From Chloroflexota bacterium (GTDB lineage Bacteria; Chloroflexota; Anaerolineae; Anaerolineales; Anaerolineaceae), in contig JAKQJC010000061.1 of assembly GCA_029561345.1 (NCBI GenBank), positions 1 to 42,243 of the forward strand: 42,243 nt of DNA. Reading direction: 5' to 3'. Below are positions 33,647-42,243 of this stretch, one piece after another. The number at the start of each line of letters is the position of its first letter. Position 1 is the first letter of the stretch. The notes below the pieces were generated by a model, which worked only from the letters and a program-made list of their open reading frames with translations, ran no database searches and was not told the origin of the DNA. The position numbers and the translations under genes are program-made.

Positions 33647-36001
33647 TCAGAGCCTGAAACCTTGCACCGCGCGCCGTAGCTCTTCGGCCATTTCGGCCAG
33701 GGTCTGCGCCGAAGCGGTCAATTCCTCCACCTGGGCACTCATCTCCTCGGTGGAAGCAGAAACTTCTTCTACCGCCGCGCTGTTTTCCTCGCTCACCGAG
33801 GCAATATTCTCAAAAGCCTGGGTCACCTCATTGGATGCGCCAGACATGGCCTCGGTGGCAGCCGAATTTTCTTCCACCACTGCTGAAAGCATATCCATAT
33901 TGGCGGTCATTTCCTGATTCAATCCGGCCATTTCCTCAACGGCATGTGCGTTATACACCGTGGCCGCCTGGACCTTTTCCGTGGCTTCCACCGTGGCCTG
34001 GTTGATCTCGGCCATCTGACCCGCAGCTTTCAGGTTGCGGACGGCAATCTCATTGGCCTGCTGCACCGCCGTCACCAATGCGGCGCGCGCTTTTTCCATG
34101 CCGCTCACAGCGCCGCCAATCTCTTTTAACTGCAAAGCCGAACCGCGGGTGGCTTCGGCAATGGCCACAAAAGCCTCCCGTGCCTGGCCGGTCAGTTGCG
34201 CAGCCCCAACCACATCTTCACCCGTTCGCTGCATGGCCCGCACCGCTTCACTGGCATCCTGTTGAATGGAATGCACCATGCCCGAAATTTCCTTGGTGGC
34301 CAGGGCGCTCTTTTCGGCCAACTTGCGCACCTCATCCGCCACCACGGCAAAACCGCGGCCGTGTTCGCCCGCCCGGGCCGCTTCAATGGCAGCATTCAGG
34401 GCCAGCAGGTTGGTCTGCGAGGCAATATCCTCAATCGTTTCCACAATGGCGCCAATTTGCCCGGAACGCACACCCAGTGCGCTGATGCGTTCAGCCAGCT
34501 GGGTGGTGGCACGCTGCACCTTTTCCATGCCGGCTGCCGTCTGGTTGGCCAGGGTCACACCGCCGTCAGCCGTCTGCGCTGCCCTGCCAGCGCCCGCCGA
34601 GACCTGTTCCACCGAAGCGCTCACTTCCGTGATGGCCGAGGTCAGCGTTTGGCCAGCCGCCAGTGCCTCTCCCAGCCCCTCAGCCTGTTCTTCAGCCCCC
34701 TGGCGGATGCTTTCCACCGCCTGCGATAGACTGTTCACAGCTTCCTGGGTCCGTTCCACTTCCTTCCCCTGCTGATTTGTGCCCTGGCGGATGCCCGCAT
34801 TGGCCTCGGTCAGGCGCGCCATCTGCCGGGACACATTGGCGATGGAGTTGGCCTGCTCCTCGGCGCCTTTGGCCACACCGTCAATCGCGCTGGTCAACAT
34901 TTCAACGGAAGCATTGGTGGCGCTGATCGAAGCAGCTTCCTGAGTGATGCCCTGCGCCACCTGCTGAATGGTCATGGATATCTGCGTCACCGCCCGGCCG
35001 GTCTGCTCTGCCGATTGCGCCAGCTGTTCCGAAGCCTGCCCCAGGGTATCCGCACTGCGTTTTACATTGCCAACCACTTTGCGCAGGCCGTCCAGCATCT
35101 CCTGTGTGGCCAGGCCCAGTTCATCTGTTTCGCTGGCCAGCCGCACATCCGCGCTCAGGTCGCCATCTGCCACCTGGCGCACCATGCCAGAAAGGCCCTG
35201 CAGATAGTCAATCATGCTGTTAAAGGCCCGGCCCACGCGGCCAAATTCATCCCGCCGGCGGCTCACCGAGTCGCGTTCAGCCTGAGGAATGTTATGGCAG
35301 AGGTCACCGCGGGCAATCAGCTCAGCCGCCCCGGCAATCACCTCCAGCGGACGGTTGATGTTGCGCGTTACCGAAAGCCCAATCAGCAGGGCGACCACAA
35401 CCGCCAGCACCGCCGTGCCCACCACCAGCCCGCTGGCGACCATTTGCATGGGCCGGGCCAAATCGCCGGTGCGCTGCGCCCGTTCACCGAGCGAAGTGGC
35501 CAGTTCTTCGGCTTTTTGTTGAAAATTAAGCAGCTGGGTGTCCGTCAAACGGTCAGCCGTTTTCAAATTCTGGGTCTTGGTTGATTGCCACGCCGGGACC
35601 ACCTCATCAAAAAACAGGCGTTTAAACTCCACCAGGGCATCCTTCATGCCTTTCAGCCGGGTCAGGTCTTCCTCCGGAGCTTTCATTGCCTGCAAATTGA
35701 CCTCCAGTGAAGCCACGTTCACCATGGCCTCTTCATAATATTTTTTGAAGGTCAGGTTTGAAGTGGTGTTGTCGTTGATGATCATATCTGATTGCGAACG
35801 CGACATCAGGTTGGTCAGGGCAATGGTTTTCCAGATCAAAACAACGTTCTGATCGTTATCAATCACCTCGGAATATCCCGTGTTCATTTGCGTCAGGCTG
35901 ACCATGCTGACCGCAGCCATCAGAATCAACAGCAGCAGGATCGCAACATATCCCCCAAAGATTTTTACACCAACTTTGAACTGGTTTAAGAAAGCATCCA
36001 T
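33647..36001 (-). CDS. Methyl-accepting chemotaxis protein
   Basis: A 784-residue transmembrane chemoreceptor. An N-terminal membrane helix ([18 protein letters not shown]) is followed by an outer four-helix-bundle-like sensor domain, a second membrane helix ([20 protein letters not shown], about residue 190), a HAMP domain ([19 protein letters not shown]), a second HAMP-like unit ([20 protein letters not shown]) and a long signalling coiled coil. The conserved hairpin tip is [20 protein letters not shown] followed by [16 protein letters not shown], which binds CheA/CheW. The C-terminal end [19 protein letters not shown] is a usual methylation-helix end. The stimulus is unknown; no che genes are in the window. 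A strong promoter lies upstream. Confidence 0.95.
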   Translation of the reverse strand: MDAFLNQFKVGVKIFGGYVAILLLLILMAAVSMVSLTQMNTGYSEVIDNDQNVVLIWKTIALTNLMSRSQSDMIINDNTTSNLTFKKYYEEAMVNVASLEVNLQAMKAPEEDLTRLKGMKDALVEFKRLFFDEVVPAWQSTKTQNLKTADRLTDTQLLNFQQKAEELATSLGERAQRTGDLARPMQMVASGLVVGTAVLAVVVALLIGLSVTRNINRPLEVIAGAAELIARGDLCHNIPQAERDSVSRRRDEFGRVGRAFNSMIDYLQGLSGMVRQVADGDLSADVRLASETDELGLATQEMLDGLRKVVGNVKRSADTLGQASEQLAQSAEQTGRAVTQISMTIQQVAQGITQEAASISATNASVEMLTSAIDGVAKGAEEQANSIANVSRQMARLTEANAGIRQGTNQQGKEVERTQEAVNSLSQAVESIRQGAEEQAEGLGEALAAGQTLTSAITEVSASVEQVSAGAGRAAQTADGGVTLANQTAAGMEKVQRATTQLAERISALGVRSGQIGAIVETIEDIASQTNLLALNAAIEAARAGEHGRGFAVVADEVRKLAEKSALATKEISGMVHSIQQDASEAVRAMQRTGEDVVGAAQLTGQAREAFVAIAEATRGSALQLKEIGGAVSGMEKARAALVTAVQQANEIAVRNLKAAGQMAEINQATVEATEKVQAATVYNAHAVEEMAGLNQEMTANMDMLSAVVEENSAATEAMSGASNEVTQAFENIASVSEENSAAVEEVSASTEEMSAQVEELTASAQTLAEMAEELRRAVQGFRL

Positions 36002-36039
36002 ACCATTATTCCTTTCTCAGCAGGCCATTTTCGATATCA

Positions 36040-36068
36040 ATTATGTTTTAGTTTCGTTTTTCTGTCAA
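36040..36068 (-). promoter_or_regulatory. Promoter of the chemoreceptor gene (TTGACA-17-CATAAT)
   Basis: On the minus strand TTGACA (36068-36063) and CATAAT (36045-36040) are 17 bases apart, a near-consensus sigma-70-type promoter, about 40 bases before the ATG at 36001. Confidence 0.75.
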
Positions 36069-36118
36069 TTTCAGCCAGCCGCGGCTTGCATTCTTGTTAA
36101 CCCGGAAAAGCCTTCCCT

Positions 36119-36146
36119 AAAAAAACTGGCAGGATCTGCCTGCCAG
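36119..36146 (-). terminator. Rho-independent terminator after the DUF429 gene
   Basis: CTGGCAGG and CCTGCCAG (36126-36133, 36139-36146) around a five-base loop are followed, on the minus strand, by seven T (36125-36119). It ends the operon that runs from the kinase to the DUF429 gene. Confidence 0.85.
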
Positions 36147-36171
36147 CAAAATCATCATAAGCATCCTGTTT

Positions 36172-36939
36172 TCAGGAGGCCGCCACCGGCAGCGGCATCA
36201 CCACCTGCCCATCTTCCACCAATCCTACCAATTCCATTTTTGAAGGATGCAGGGCAGCCATATACGCCATATAGGCTGCCATTAACGCGTCCAGTTCGCC
36301 GTTGGTATAAATACCTTTTAGCGGCAAAATTCCCTGGCGCAGGCGGTGCCGGGTGATCTCTTCAAAGAAATTCATCGGGTCGGTCACCCTCACGCGCTGT
36401 TCCGAAAGGATCAGCTGACGCTGCAGACGGCCCTCCAGGGTGCCGCGCTGAAAGGGCGCCAGCCCCAGCAGCACCGCGTAAGCGCCCTGCGCATACACTT
36501 CCAGACTCTGGCGGGGTTTATCCTCTGAAGGATAGGCCGTAAAACCGAGCCCGTCCAGGGCAGCATATACCTGCAAACCCAATTTTACCCAGGCTTTATC
36601 TCCGCTCTCGCCGGCTCCCGTCACCGGCAGCCCGCGCGTGCGCAGCAGGTATTCACACACCCTGAAGTTCGCCCAGCGCCCGCCTTTGGGCTGTGGGTTC
36701 AATCCCAGGCGCACCTCGTGCTGTTTCATCAGACCTTTGGCCAGGCTGCGCGGTGCGTTCACCCCCACCCTGGCAGTGTCCAGGCCGTTCAAATGCGCGG
36801 TCAATTCCTCCAGGCTCGTGTGGGCCAGGTTCACCAGGCGCAGCCGGTCATCCAGCACAGCCCAGGTCAGGCTCTGGCGGGCCTGGCCGGTTTCAGGCTG
36901 CACATCAACGCCAATAAAAAGGGCGTTCTGCAATGTCAT
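36172..36939 (-). CDS. DUF429-family protein (predicted RNase H-like fold)
   Basis: A 255-residue soluble protein that fits the DUF429 family. Evidence is IGVDVQP at the first strand (the Asp of the RNase H-like fold), VGVNAPRSLAKGL for the second strand, SLEVYAQGAYAVLLGL (the E-x-Y motif of the family) and the C-terminal TNGELDALMAAYMAYMAAL with the last conserved Asp. Function is not established; a nuclease role is only predicted for the family. The ATG overlaps the stop of the REC-PAS-GAF-HD-GYP gene (ATGA), so it is translated from the signalling operon, an unexpected partner. It is the last gene before the terminator. Confidence 0.7.
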   Translation of the reverse strand: MTLQNALFIGVDVQPETGQARQSLTWAVLDDRLRLVNLAHTSLEELTAHLNGLDTARVGVNAPRSLAKGLMKQHEVRLGLNPQPKGGRWANFRVCEYLLRTRGLPVTGAGESGDKAWVKLGLQVYAALDGLGFTAYPSEDKPRQSLEVYAQGAYAVLLGLAPFQRGTLEGRLQRQLILSEQRVRVTDPMNFFEEITRHRLRQGILPLKGIYTNGELDALMAAYMAYMAALHPSKMELVGLVEDGQVVMPLPVAAS

Positions 36940-39575
36940 AATGGTTCATCCCCTTTCATCTCAAGAAAAGCATCCACCACCTGCGGGTCAAAATGCTTGC
37001 CGCGTTGTTCCAACAGATAGCGCCTCACCTCATTGGCTGGCCAGGCTGGCCGGTAGGGCCGGTCTGAAGTCAGCGCATCCCAAACATCCACCACAGCAAA
37101 AATCCGCGCCGCCAGAGGTATGGCCTCGGCAGCCAAACCCTGAGGGTAGCCAGAGCCGTCCCATTTTTCATGGTGGCTGTAAGGAATCACCAGTGCCTGG
37201 TGCAGATATGGAATGCCCGAAAGCAGTTGGTACGCATACAGTGGATGCTGGCGCATGATCACCCATTCCTCGCTGGTCAGCGGGCCTGGTTTAAGCAAAA
37301 TATTATCCGGAATGCCCATCTTGCCGATATCATGCAGCAGCGCCCCGCGGCGCACATGCACCATTTCGCTGGATGGAATCCCCATAAGCTCTGCCAGCTG
37401 CAGGGTCATGGAAACCACACGCTGGCTGTGGCCGGCTGTTTCGCGCTCGCGCAACTCCAGCGCCTGCGACCAGCCCTCAATGGTGGCTTCATAAGCCAGG
37501 GCCAGCTCCTGGTGGGCAGCTTCCATGCCTGCCAGCATCTCTGCATTGTCAATACTGATGGCAATCTGCAAAGACAGCGATTGTAAAAATTCCTGCCAGT
37601 CAATATCGAAGAAATAGGGCTGCGTGCTGAGAAAAACCACCACGCCCTTGGTCTGCTCTTTGACAATCAACGGCAAAGCCGCATAGCTGCGGAAATGCTT
37701 TTGCAGGCCGTTCTGCCCCGTCGTCAGCTGTAAATCGGGGATATATTCGGCCTCACGGCTGAGAAACACCCTGCCTGGCAGGTCTCCGCCCCGATGCTGA
37801 AAAACCTCAGCCGAGCATCCCTTTTGCGTGGCCAATTCAAGCACCTGGTTTCTATCTGGCCGGAACAAAGCCACCGCATCCACACCGCTCAGCGCCACAA
37901 TGTGATTGAGAATTTTATCCATGATTTCGCCGTAGCCGGTATAGCTGGTGATGGTGCGGTCAATGTTCCTCAGAATGGTCAGGCGTTTCAGGTGCATACC
38001 GGTCTGCTCCAACGAGCGCATCACAGCCTGCTCAGCCCATTTGCGTTCGGAAATATTGCGCGAAATGCCCAGCAGCCCCACCGTGTTTCCATGGTCATCC
38101 ACCATCAGGCGCGCCAGCACTTCCGTCCAGACCGTCGACCCGTCCTTGCAGGGTTGCTCAATTTCCATTGCCGGGGTGGGGGCGTTTACGCTGTTCTTGT
38201 TGATCATGTGTACCAAATCTGAAAAAAGCGGCAGTGAATCGGGGCAGATCACCTCCTCAATGGGCTGCCGCATCACTTCTTCAGGCGTATAACCCCGCAG
38301 TTGCAGCACCGCCGGGCTGACATAAGTGAAATGCAGGTCAAAGTCCATCGTCCAGATCACGTCGCTGGAGTTTTCCGCCAGCAGGCGGTAACGGGTTTCA
38401 CTTTGCCGCAGGGCTTCTTCCGCATGCTTGCGTTCGGTGATATCCCGTCCCAGCACCACCAAACCCTTGCGGGCGCCGTCAGGCGAAAAGAGCGGCACTC
38501 TGACCACATCGTAGGTTCTGCTCCCGCCATCCGGCAGGGGAATGCTTTCATCGCCGCGAACCGTGACACCTTTTTTCCAGGCAACTTCATCACTTGCTTC
38601 GCTGGCCATAAAGGCATCATAATAAAATGAACCGGGAACGCCCAATTCCGAATCCTTTTTCCCCCGGTAATCCACATTTTCCAGCTGGAATAGCTTCAGT
38701 TCAGCCTCGTTGGCCAGCAGCCAGCGTCCCTGGCCATCCTTAAAACAGATGATATCAGGGGTTGCATTGATCAGAGCGCGCAGGCGCTCCTCGTTTTCAG
38801 CCAGTTTGTTCTGCGCCTGCCGCTGTTCGGTCAGGTCAATATTGATCCCCACAATCCCCATGATCTGGTCCCCATCGCGAATGGGCGCCAGCATATCCAC
38901 AAAATAGCGCAGTTCATTGGCCAGCTCATACACCGCATCGTGGCTCACAATTTCACCGCGCAGCGCCCGGCTGTTGGTCTTCTGCCATTCAGCGGTCACT
39001 TCAACCGGCAGGCCCAGTTCTTCGGCTGTTTTGCCAATGATGTCGCCCCAATGCTGCTCCGTTACCGGGTTGGCATAAAAATATTTGCCCTCCTGGTTCA
39101 TCATCCAGATACCAAAGGGAATATTGTTAAAAGCCGTGCGTAAAATAGCCTCGCGCTGCCTCAGCGCCTCTTCGGCCTTGCGCCGGGCCTGCCGAACCCC
39201 GGTTTCCTTCAGTTCGCGTTCAACGGCTGGCAAAAGACGCGCCAAACTGCCTTTCATCATATAGTCGTGCGCCCCGGCGCGCATCATTTCAACTGCCGTG
39301 GTTTCACCGATGGTGCCCGAAATCACAATAAATGGAATATCCAGCTTGTGTTCATGGTAAATTTGTAGGGCCGTCAGGCCGCTGAATTGAGGCATGGCAA
39401 AATCAGATAAGATGAGATCCCATTCCTGGCGGTTCAGGGCCGCATGCATATCTTCGCGGTTTTGCACCCGCTGGAATTCTGTCAGCTCATACCCCCCGCG
39501 TTTGATTTCCCGCAACAAAAGCAGTGCATCGTCCTCTGAATCTTCAACCATCAACAAACGCAATGGCATACTCAT
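36936..39575 (-). CDS. REC-PAS(x3)-GAF-HD-GYP protein, putative c-di-GMP phosphodiesterase
   Basis: An 879-residue cytosolic signalling protein. Residues 1-125 form a receiver (LLMVEDSEDD, phospho-acceptor Asp in LILSDFAMP, Lys in MMKGS). Three PAS domains follow, with linker ends ITERKHAEEAL and ISERKWAEQAV, then a GAF domain (RNIDRTITSYTGYGEIMDKI). The C-terminal HD-GYP domain has RETAGHSQRV, LLHDIGKMGIPDNILLKPG and HHEKWDGSGYPQGL, so all metal ligands and the GYP motif are present; it should hydrolyse c-di-GMP. The start 39575 has GGGAGG nine bases before it. It is downstream of the kinase and the Rcp1-like receiver gene and overlaps the DUF429 gene. Confidence 0.93.
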   Translation of the reverse strand: MSMPLRLLMVEDSEDDALLLLREIKRGGYELTEFQRVQNREDMHAALNRQEWDLILSDFAMPQFSGLTALQIYHEHKLDIPFIVISGTIGETTAVEMMRAGAHDYMMKGSLARLLPAVERELKETGVRQARRKAEEALRQREAILRTAFNNIPFGIWMMNQEGKYFYANPVTEQHWGDIIGKTAEELGLPVEVTAEWQKTNSRALRGEIVSHDAVYELANELRYFVDMLAPIRDGDQIMGIVGINIDLTEQRQAQNKLAENEERLRALINATPDIICFKDGQGRWLLANEAELKLFQLENVDYRGKKDSELGVPGSFYYDAFMASEASDEVAWKKGVTVRGDESIPLPDGGSRTYDVVRVPLFSPDGARKGLVVLGRDITERKHAEEALRQSETRYRLLAENSSDVIWTMDFDLHFTYVSPAVLQLRGYTPEEVMRQPIEEVICPDSLPLFSDLVHMINKNSVNAPTPAMEIEQPCKDGSTVWTEVLARLMVDDHGNTVGLLGISRNISERKWAEQAVMRSLEQTGMHLKRLTILRNIDRTITSYTGYGEIMDKILNHIVALSGVDAVALFRPDRNQVLELATQKGCSAEVFQHRGGDLPGRVFLSREAEYIPDLQLTTGQNGLQKHFRSYAALPLIVKEQTKGVVVFLSTQPYFFDIDWQEFLQSLSLQIAISIDNAEMLAGMEAAHQELALAYEATIEGWSQALELRERETAGHSQRVVSMTLQLAELMGIPSSEMVHVRRGALLHDIGKMGIPDNILLKPGPLTSEEWVIMRQHPLYAYQLLSGIPYLHQALVIPYSHHEKWDGSGYPQGLAAEAIPLAARIFAVVDVWDALTSDRPYRPAWPANEVRRYLLEQRGKHFDPQVVDAFLEMKGDEPL

Positions 39576-39605
39576 TTATCCATGCCTCCCAGGCCGCCTG
39601 ATCCG

Positions 39606-40040
39606 TTAATGTGGAATTTCGTTCACCAGCACCCAATACATGCCCAGCATGCCCACCGCTTTGACAAATTGTTCAAAATCCACCGGTTTGCGCACATAGC
39701 TGTTGACCCCCAGCGAGTAGCTGGCCAGAATGTCCTGCTCCTCATTGGAAGAGGTGAGCATCACCACCGGCAGCAAATGGGTCACTTCGTTTTCTCGCAG
39801 TTTTTTCAGCACCTCCAGCCCATCCAGGCGCGGCAGTTTGATATCCAACAGCACCACAATGGGCCTGTCGGTTACATCCCGCCCCGCATAAGTTCCTGTG
39901 CCAAAAAGGTAATCCAGCGCTTCAACCCCGTCGTGGACCACCTTGACCGTGTTGAGCACATTGTTTTTTCGCAGCGCGCGTAAAGTCAGCGCCTCATCAT
40001 CGGCGCTGTCTTCCACCAGCAGAATAATTCCATCTCTCAT
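39606..40040 (-). CDS. Response regulator, Rcp1-like single receiver domain
   Basis: A 144-residue stand-alone receiver. The acidic pair is in LLVEDSADDEAL, the phospho-acceptor Asp in VVLLDIKLPRLDGLEVL, the Thr in VVMLTSSNEEQD and the Lys in YVRKPVDFEQF. The DxxLTxRALRKNNVLN region and the long insertion (LFGTGTYAGRDVTDRP) resemble Rcp1, the partner of phytochrome kinases. It sits 15 bases after the histidine kinase gene with AAAGGGA before the ATG. It is likely to be phosphorylated by that kinase and has no output domain. Confidence 0.93.
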   Translation of the reverse strand: MRDGIILLVEDSADDEALTLRALRKNNVLNTVKVVHDGVEALDYLFGTGTYAGRDVTDRPIVVLLDIKLPRLDGLEVLKKLRENEVTHLLPVVMLTSSNEEQDILASYSLGVNSYVRKPVDFEQFVKAVGMLGMYWVLVNEIPH

Positions 40041-40055
40041 AATTGTCCCTTTCTA

Positions 40056-42071
40056 TTACCCCGGAGGGGAGTGAAAAGGCAGGGTGAAGTAAAAAGTTGC
40101 GCCTTTTTCTTCAGCACTTTCTGCCCAAATTTTTCCGCCGTGTCGGTGAATAATCCTTTGAACAATGGCCAGGCCAATTCCGGTGCCTTCAAATTCGGTT
40201 TCACGGTGCAGCCGTTGGAAAGCGCCAAACAATTTTCCGGCGTATTCCATATTAAATCCTGCACCATCATCCTTAATATAATATATTACGTCAGAACCTT
40301 TTTCCAGGCAACCCAATTCAATCACAGCTTCGGCATGGTTTGAGGTAAATTTCCACGCATTGGAAAGTAAATTGTTCATCAGGATGGTGATCAAAGCCAC
40401 ATCTCCCACGGCCTTCAACGATCCAGGAGCAATAAAGCGCACCTGCCTTTCAGGGTGAGAGGCCTGCAATTCATGCATTATGCTGTGTGCCATTTGGCTT
40501 AAATCAATGCTTTCATAATGAATTTCTGCGCGGGTAATGCGCGACAGCTTAAGCAGGTCATCAATCAGGCTGGCCATCCGCTGGCTGGATACGCGAATGC
40601 GCTTGAGATAATCCCTTCCGGTCTCATCCAGCAGATCACTGTAATCTTCCAGCAAAGCCCGGCTGAAGCCGTCCATACTGCGCAGCGGTGTGCGCAGGTC
40701 GTGCGAAACAGAATAAGAAAAAGCCTCCAGTTCGCGGTTTGAGGCCTCAAGCTGTGCGGTACGCTGAGCCACCCGCTGCTCCAGTTCCAGATTCAATTTC
40801 TGCAAAGCCGCCTCAATTTCCTTTTGAGGGGTGATATCCGGGAAGATGATGATGCCGGCAATAATTTGGCCCTGCTGGTCGCGAATAGGCGAACCGTTCA
40901 CCAGAATCCAGCAGTCCGAGCCGTCGGTGCGCACCACCCGCATCTCCACATTGCGAAAGGATTCGCCGTTCTTCACCGCCTGCACCAGCGGCAAATCCAT
41001 CACGTCATATAGGCTGCCGTCGGGCCGGTAACAGCGCCAGGAAATGGCCTGTGGGTGTTCGGCCGATACTTTGAGCTGTTCGGCCTCGGTCTGGCCAAGG
41101 ATGATCTCGCCAGCCTGGTTCACCATCTTAATCTGAGCGTTGGGTGCATCGGCGATCATCACTCCGGCGTTGGTCTGCTGCAGGGCCGCCAGCAGCATGG
41201 CCTGGGTGCGGGCCAGTTCACTTTCCGCACGCTTGCGTTCGGTGATATCCCGCACAATGGCCAAAGCGCGGTCCTCGCCGCAGGTCACCAGGCGGCTTTC
41301 ATATTCCCGCATCTCGCCCATGAAAAACAGGCTGTACTCATATACCTGCATCAAGCCGGTGGTGAACAAGGCATTCAGTTTGGACAGGGTCAAATCGCCC
41401 AGTTCGGGCATCACTTCATCAATCCGCTTGTTCAAGAATAATTCCGGCAGCAGCGCCAGTTCGGAATTTCCCCGTGCTGCTTTATAATCCAAAAAACGCC
41501 CATCACGGCTGAACTGGAACATCATATCCGGAATGGCCTCCAGCAAAGCGCGGTTCTTCAATTCGCTTTCGCGCAGCGCGGTTTCCGCCATTTTGCGCTC
41601 CGTCAGGTCCGTGGTCACCATATACCGGTTTGTCCTGTTTTCATTTTCATAAGAAAAGCGGTTCAATATATAGCGCCGGCTGCCGTCTTTGCGCTGAATC
41701 CAGTATTCCAGTTCATGCAGCGGAAGCTTATCTGCATGTCTCTGCATCATCAACTGGCGCAGGCGTTCTTTTTCTTCGGGCGCCGCCAGGTCAATGCCGG
41801 TCATCTGCAAAATTTCATCGTGTTCATAACCGAGGATCTCGGTCAGGCGGTGGTTAATATAAACCGGTTTATTGTTCTCAATAATCGTCAAACCGTCGCG
41901 AATATTATCCGCCATTCTTCTGAAGCGGTCCTCGCTGGCTCTCAGGGCTGCTTCCGCTTTCTTTTGCTGGGTGACATCAAAAAAGATGGTTGCAAAATGC
42001 GCCTGATCAATGCGCGCCACCGAAATATGAAAGTGCATATCCAATGGGGGAAAATATGTCTCAAACTGCAT
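40056..42071 (-). CDS. PAS-rich sensor histidine kinase, 5'-truncated by an insertion sequence
   Basis: The remaining part encodes at least 671 residues from ATG 42071, but the frame stays open to 42107 and continues an evident PAS domain (TYLEEFTHPQG before MQFETYFPPLDMHFHISVAR), so the true N terminus is lost. Four PAS domains are visible, with ends such as DVTQQKKAEAAL, DLTERKMAETAL, DITERKRAESEL and DITPQKEIEAAL. A HisKA domain follows with phospho-acceptor His457 in SVSHDLRTPLRS. The ATPase core has NNLLSNAWKFTS, IKDDGAGFNMEY and GTGIGLAIVQRI. The dimerisation/HisKA form resembles phytochrome-class kinases, in line with the Rcp1-like partner. A TAG at 42110-42108, apparently supplied by the inserted element, ends the frame. 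Activity of the remnant is uncertain. Confidence 0.88.
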   Translation of the reverse strand: MQFETYFPPLDMHFHISVARIDQAHFATIFFDVTQQKKAEAALRASEDRFRRMADNIRDGLTIIENNKPVYINHRLTEILGYEHDEILQMTGIDLAAPEEKERLRQLMMQRHADKLPLHELEYWIQRKDGSRRYILNRFSYENENRTNRYMVTTDLTERKMAETALRESELKNRALLEAIPDMMFQFSRDGRFLDYKAARGNSELALLPELFLNKRIDEVMPELGDLTLSKLNALFTTGLMQVYEYSLFFMGEMREYESRLVTCGEDRALAIVRDITERKRAESELARTQAMLLAALQQTNAGVMIADAPNAQIKMVNQAGEIILGQTEAEQLKVSAEHPQAISWRCYRPDGSLYDVMDLPLVQAVKNGESFRNVEMRVVRTDGSDCWILVNGSPIRDQQGQIIAGIIIFPDITPQKEIEAALQKLNLELEQRVAQRTAQLEASNRELEAFSYSVSHDLRTPLRSMDGFSRALLEDYSDLLDETGRDYLKRIRVSSQRMASLIDDLLKLSRITRAEIHYESIDLSQMAHSIMHELQASHPERQVRFIAPGSLKAVGDVALITILMNNLLSNAWKFTSNHAEAVIELGCLEKGSDVIYYIKDDGAGFNMEYAGKLFGAFQRLHRETEFEGTGIGLAIVQRIIHRHGGKIWAESAEEKGATFYFTLPFHSPPG

Positions 42072-42107
42072 GCCTTGCGGATGCGTGAATTCTTCCAGGT
42101 AAGTTCT

Positions 42108-42243
42108 CTACCGGACAAAAATAGTGGCTGACATCTGGTAAGCTTAGGTTCCAACCAAAGAACCAGGAGCGAACCATGAGTGACAACCACCAACGCTATC
42201 ATAGCATAAGAACGGCACTTTCACAAATGTTTTTGGATGAACC
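42108..42243 (+). mobile_element. Left end of a putative insertion sequence (partial)
   Basis: The PAS coding frame breaks at about 42108-42110, where sequence of another character begins (CTACCGGACAAAAATAG). Within 70 bases there is a small hairpin (GGTTC 42147-42151 with GAACC 42160-42164), a ribosome-binding site AGGAG and a start codon on the plus strand, a layout usual for the left end of an IS. The other end and the target duplication lie outside the window, so terminal repeats cannot be tested. Confidence 0.55.
42176..42243 (+). CDS. Putative transposase, N-terminal fragment (3'-partial)
   Basis: Only 22 codons are in the window: MSDNHQRYHSIRTALSQM and a few more, running off the end. 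AGGAG (42165-42169) stands six bases before the ATG. The start resembles, from memory, transposases of the IS4/IS701-like kind that open with 'DNHQRY-x-AIR-x-AL'; the fragment is too short for a firm call. Support comes from the break in the adjacent kinase gene. Confidence 0.45.
   Translation, partial: MSDNHQRYHSIRTALSQMFLDE

Overview
The window looks like a chromosomal fragment of a GC-rich bacterium, most likely a member of the Chloroflexota and probably Anaerolineae. This taxon call is an inference from gene content, namely an archaeal-type short prolyl-tRNA synthetase, very large multi-GAF and multi-PAS signalling proteins, lipoprotein binding proteins with Glu/Lys/Val-rich tethers, and TATAAT boxes placed directly in front of start codons. 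No rRNA, tRNA or CRISPR array was seen. Coding density is high, and no stretch longer than 300 bases lacks a gene.

Layout. (1) 2-5596, plus strand: a tightly packed run with a 5'-truncated aldehyde dehydrogenase, a small membrane protein, a two-subunit class I CoA-transferase, a D-2-hydroxyacid dehydrogenase, a HAD hydrolase and a DMT-family permease. (2) 5613-9700, plus: two tandem lipoprotein signal peptidase genes, each with its own TATAAT box, then an RluD-type pseudouridine synthase, a diacylglycerol-kinase-like lipid kinase and a PlsC-type acyltransferase. (3) 9612-11023, minus: an SRAP (YedK/HMCES) protein and RsmE. (4) 11086-16736, plus: a YhhQ-type transporter, SixA, a GNAT acetyltransferase, a MazG-like pyrophosphohydrolase, two LOG-family proteins, ProS and an unidentified helical protein. 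(5) 16723-20808, minus: a 1361-residue 7TM-PAS-GAF(x5)-GGDEF protein. (6) 20966-28369, minus: a disaccharide utilisation locus with a LacI regulator, an ABC binding protein and two permeases, a GH65 phosphorylase and a beta-phosphoglucomutase. (7) 28562-33570, plus: a bacterial major-vault-protein-like gene split by one in-frame stop codon, then a thiolase, an NAD-dependent epimerase/reductase and GalT. (8) 33647-42107, minus: a chemoreceptor, a DUF429 protein, a REC-PAS-GAF-HD-GYP protein, an Rcp1-like response regulator and a PAS-rich histidine kinase. (9) 42108-42243: what looks like the left end of an insertion sequence, with the first codons of a transposase, which truncates the kinase gene.

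How parts work together. The GH65 locus should import an alpha-linked glucose disaccharide and split it with phosphate to beta-glucose 1-phosphate, which PgmB turns into glucose 6-phosphate. No ABC ATPase is encoded, so a shared one elsewhere is likely. The right-hand signalling block pairs a kinase with a stand-alone receiver and a c-di-GMP phosphodiesterase, while the large GGDEF protein would make c-di-GMP.

The most unusual item is the vault-like gene at 28562-30124. It has six repeats of about 42 residues, a shoulder-like domain and a coiled-coil 'cap' helix, in the order seen in eukaryotic major vault protein but much shorter. A TAA interrupts it exactly between the repeat part and the shoulder part, in the same reading frame.
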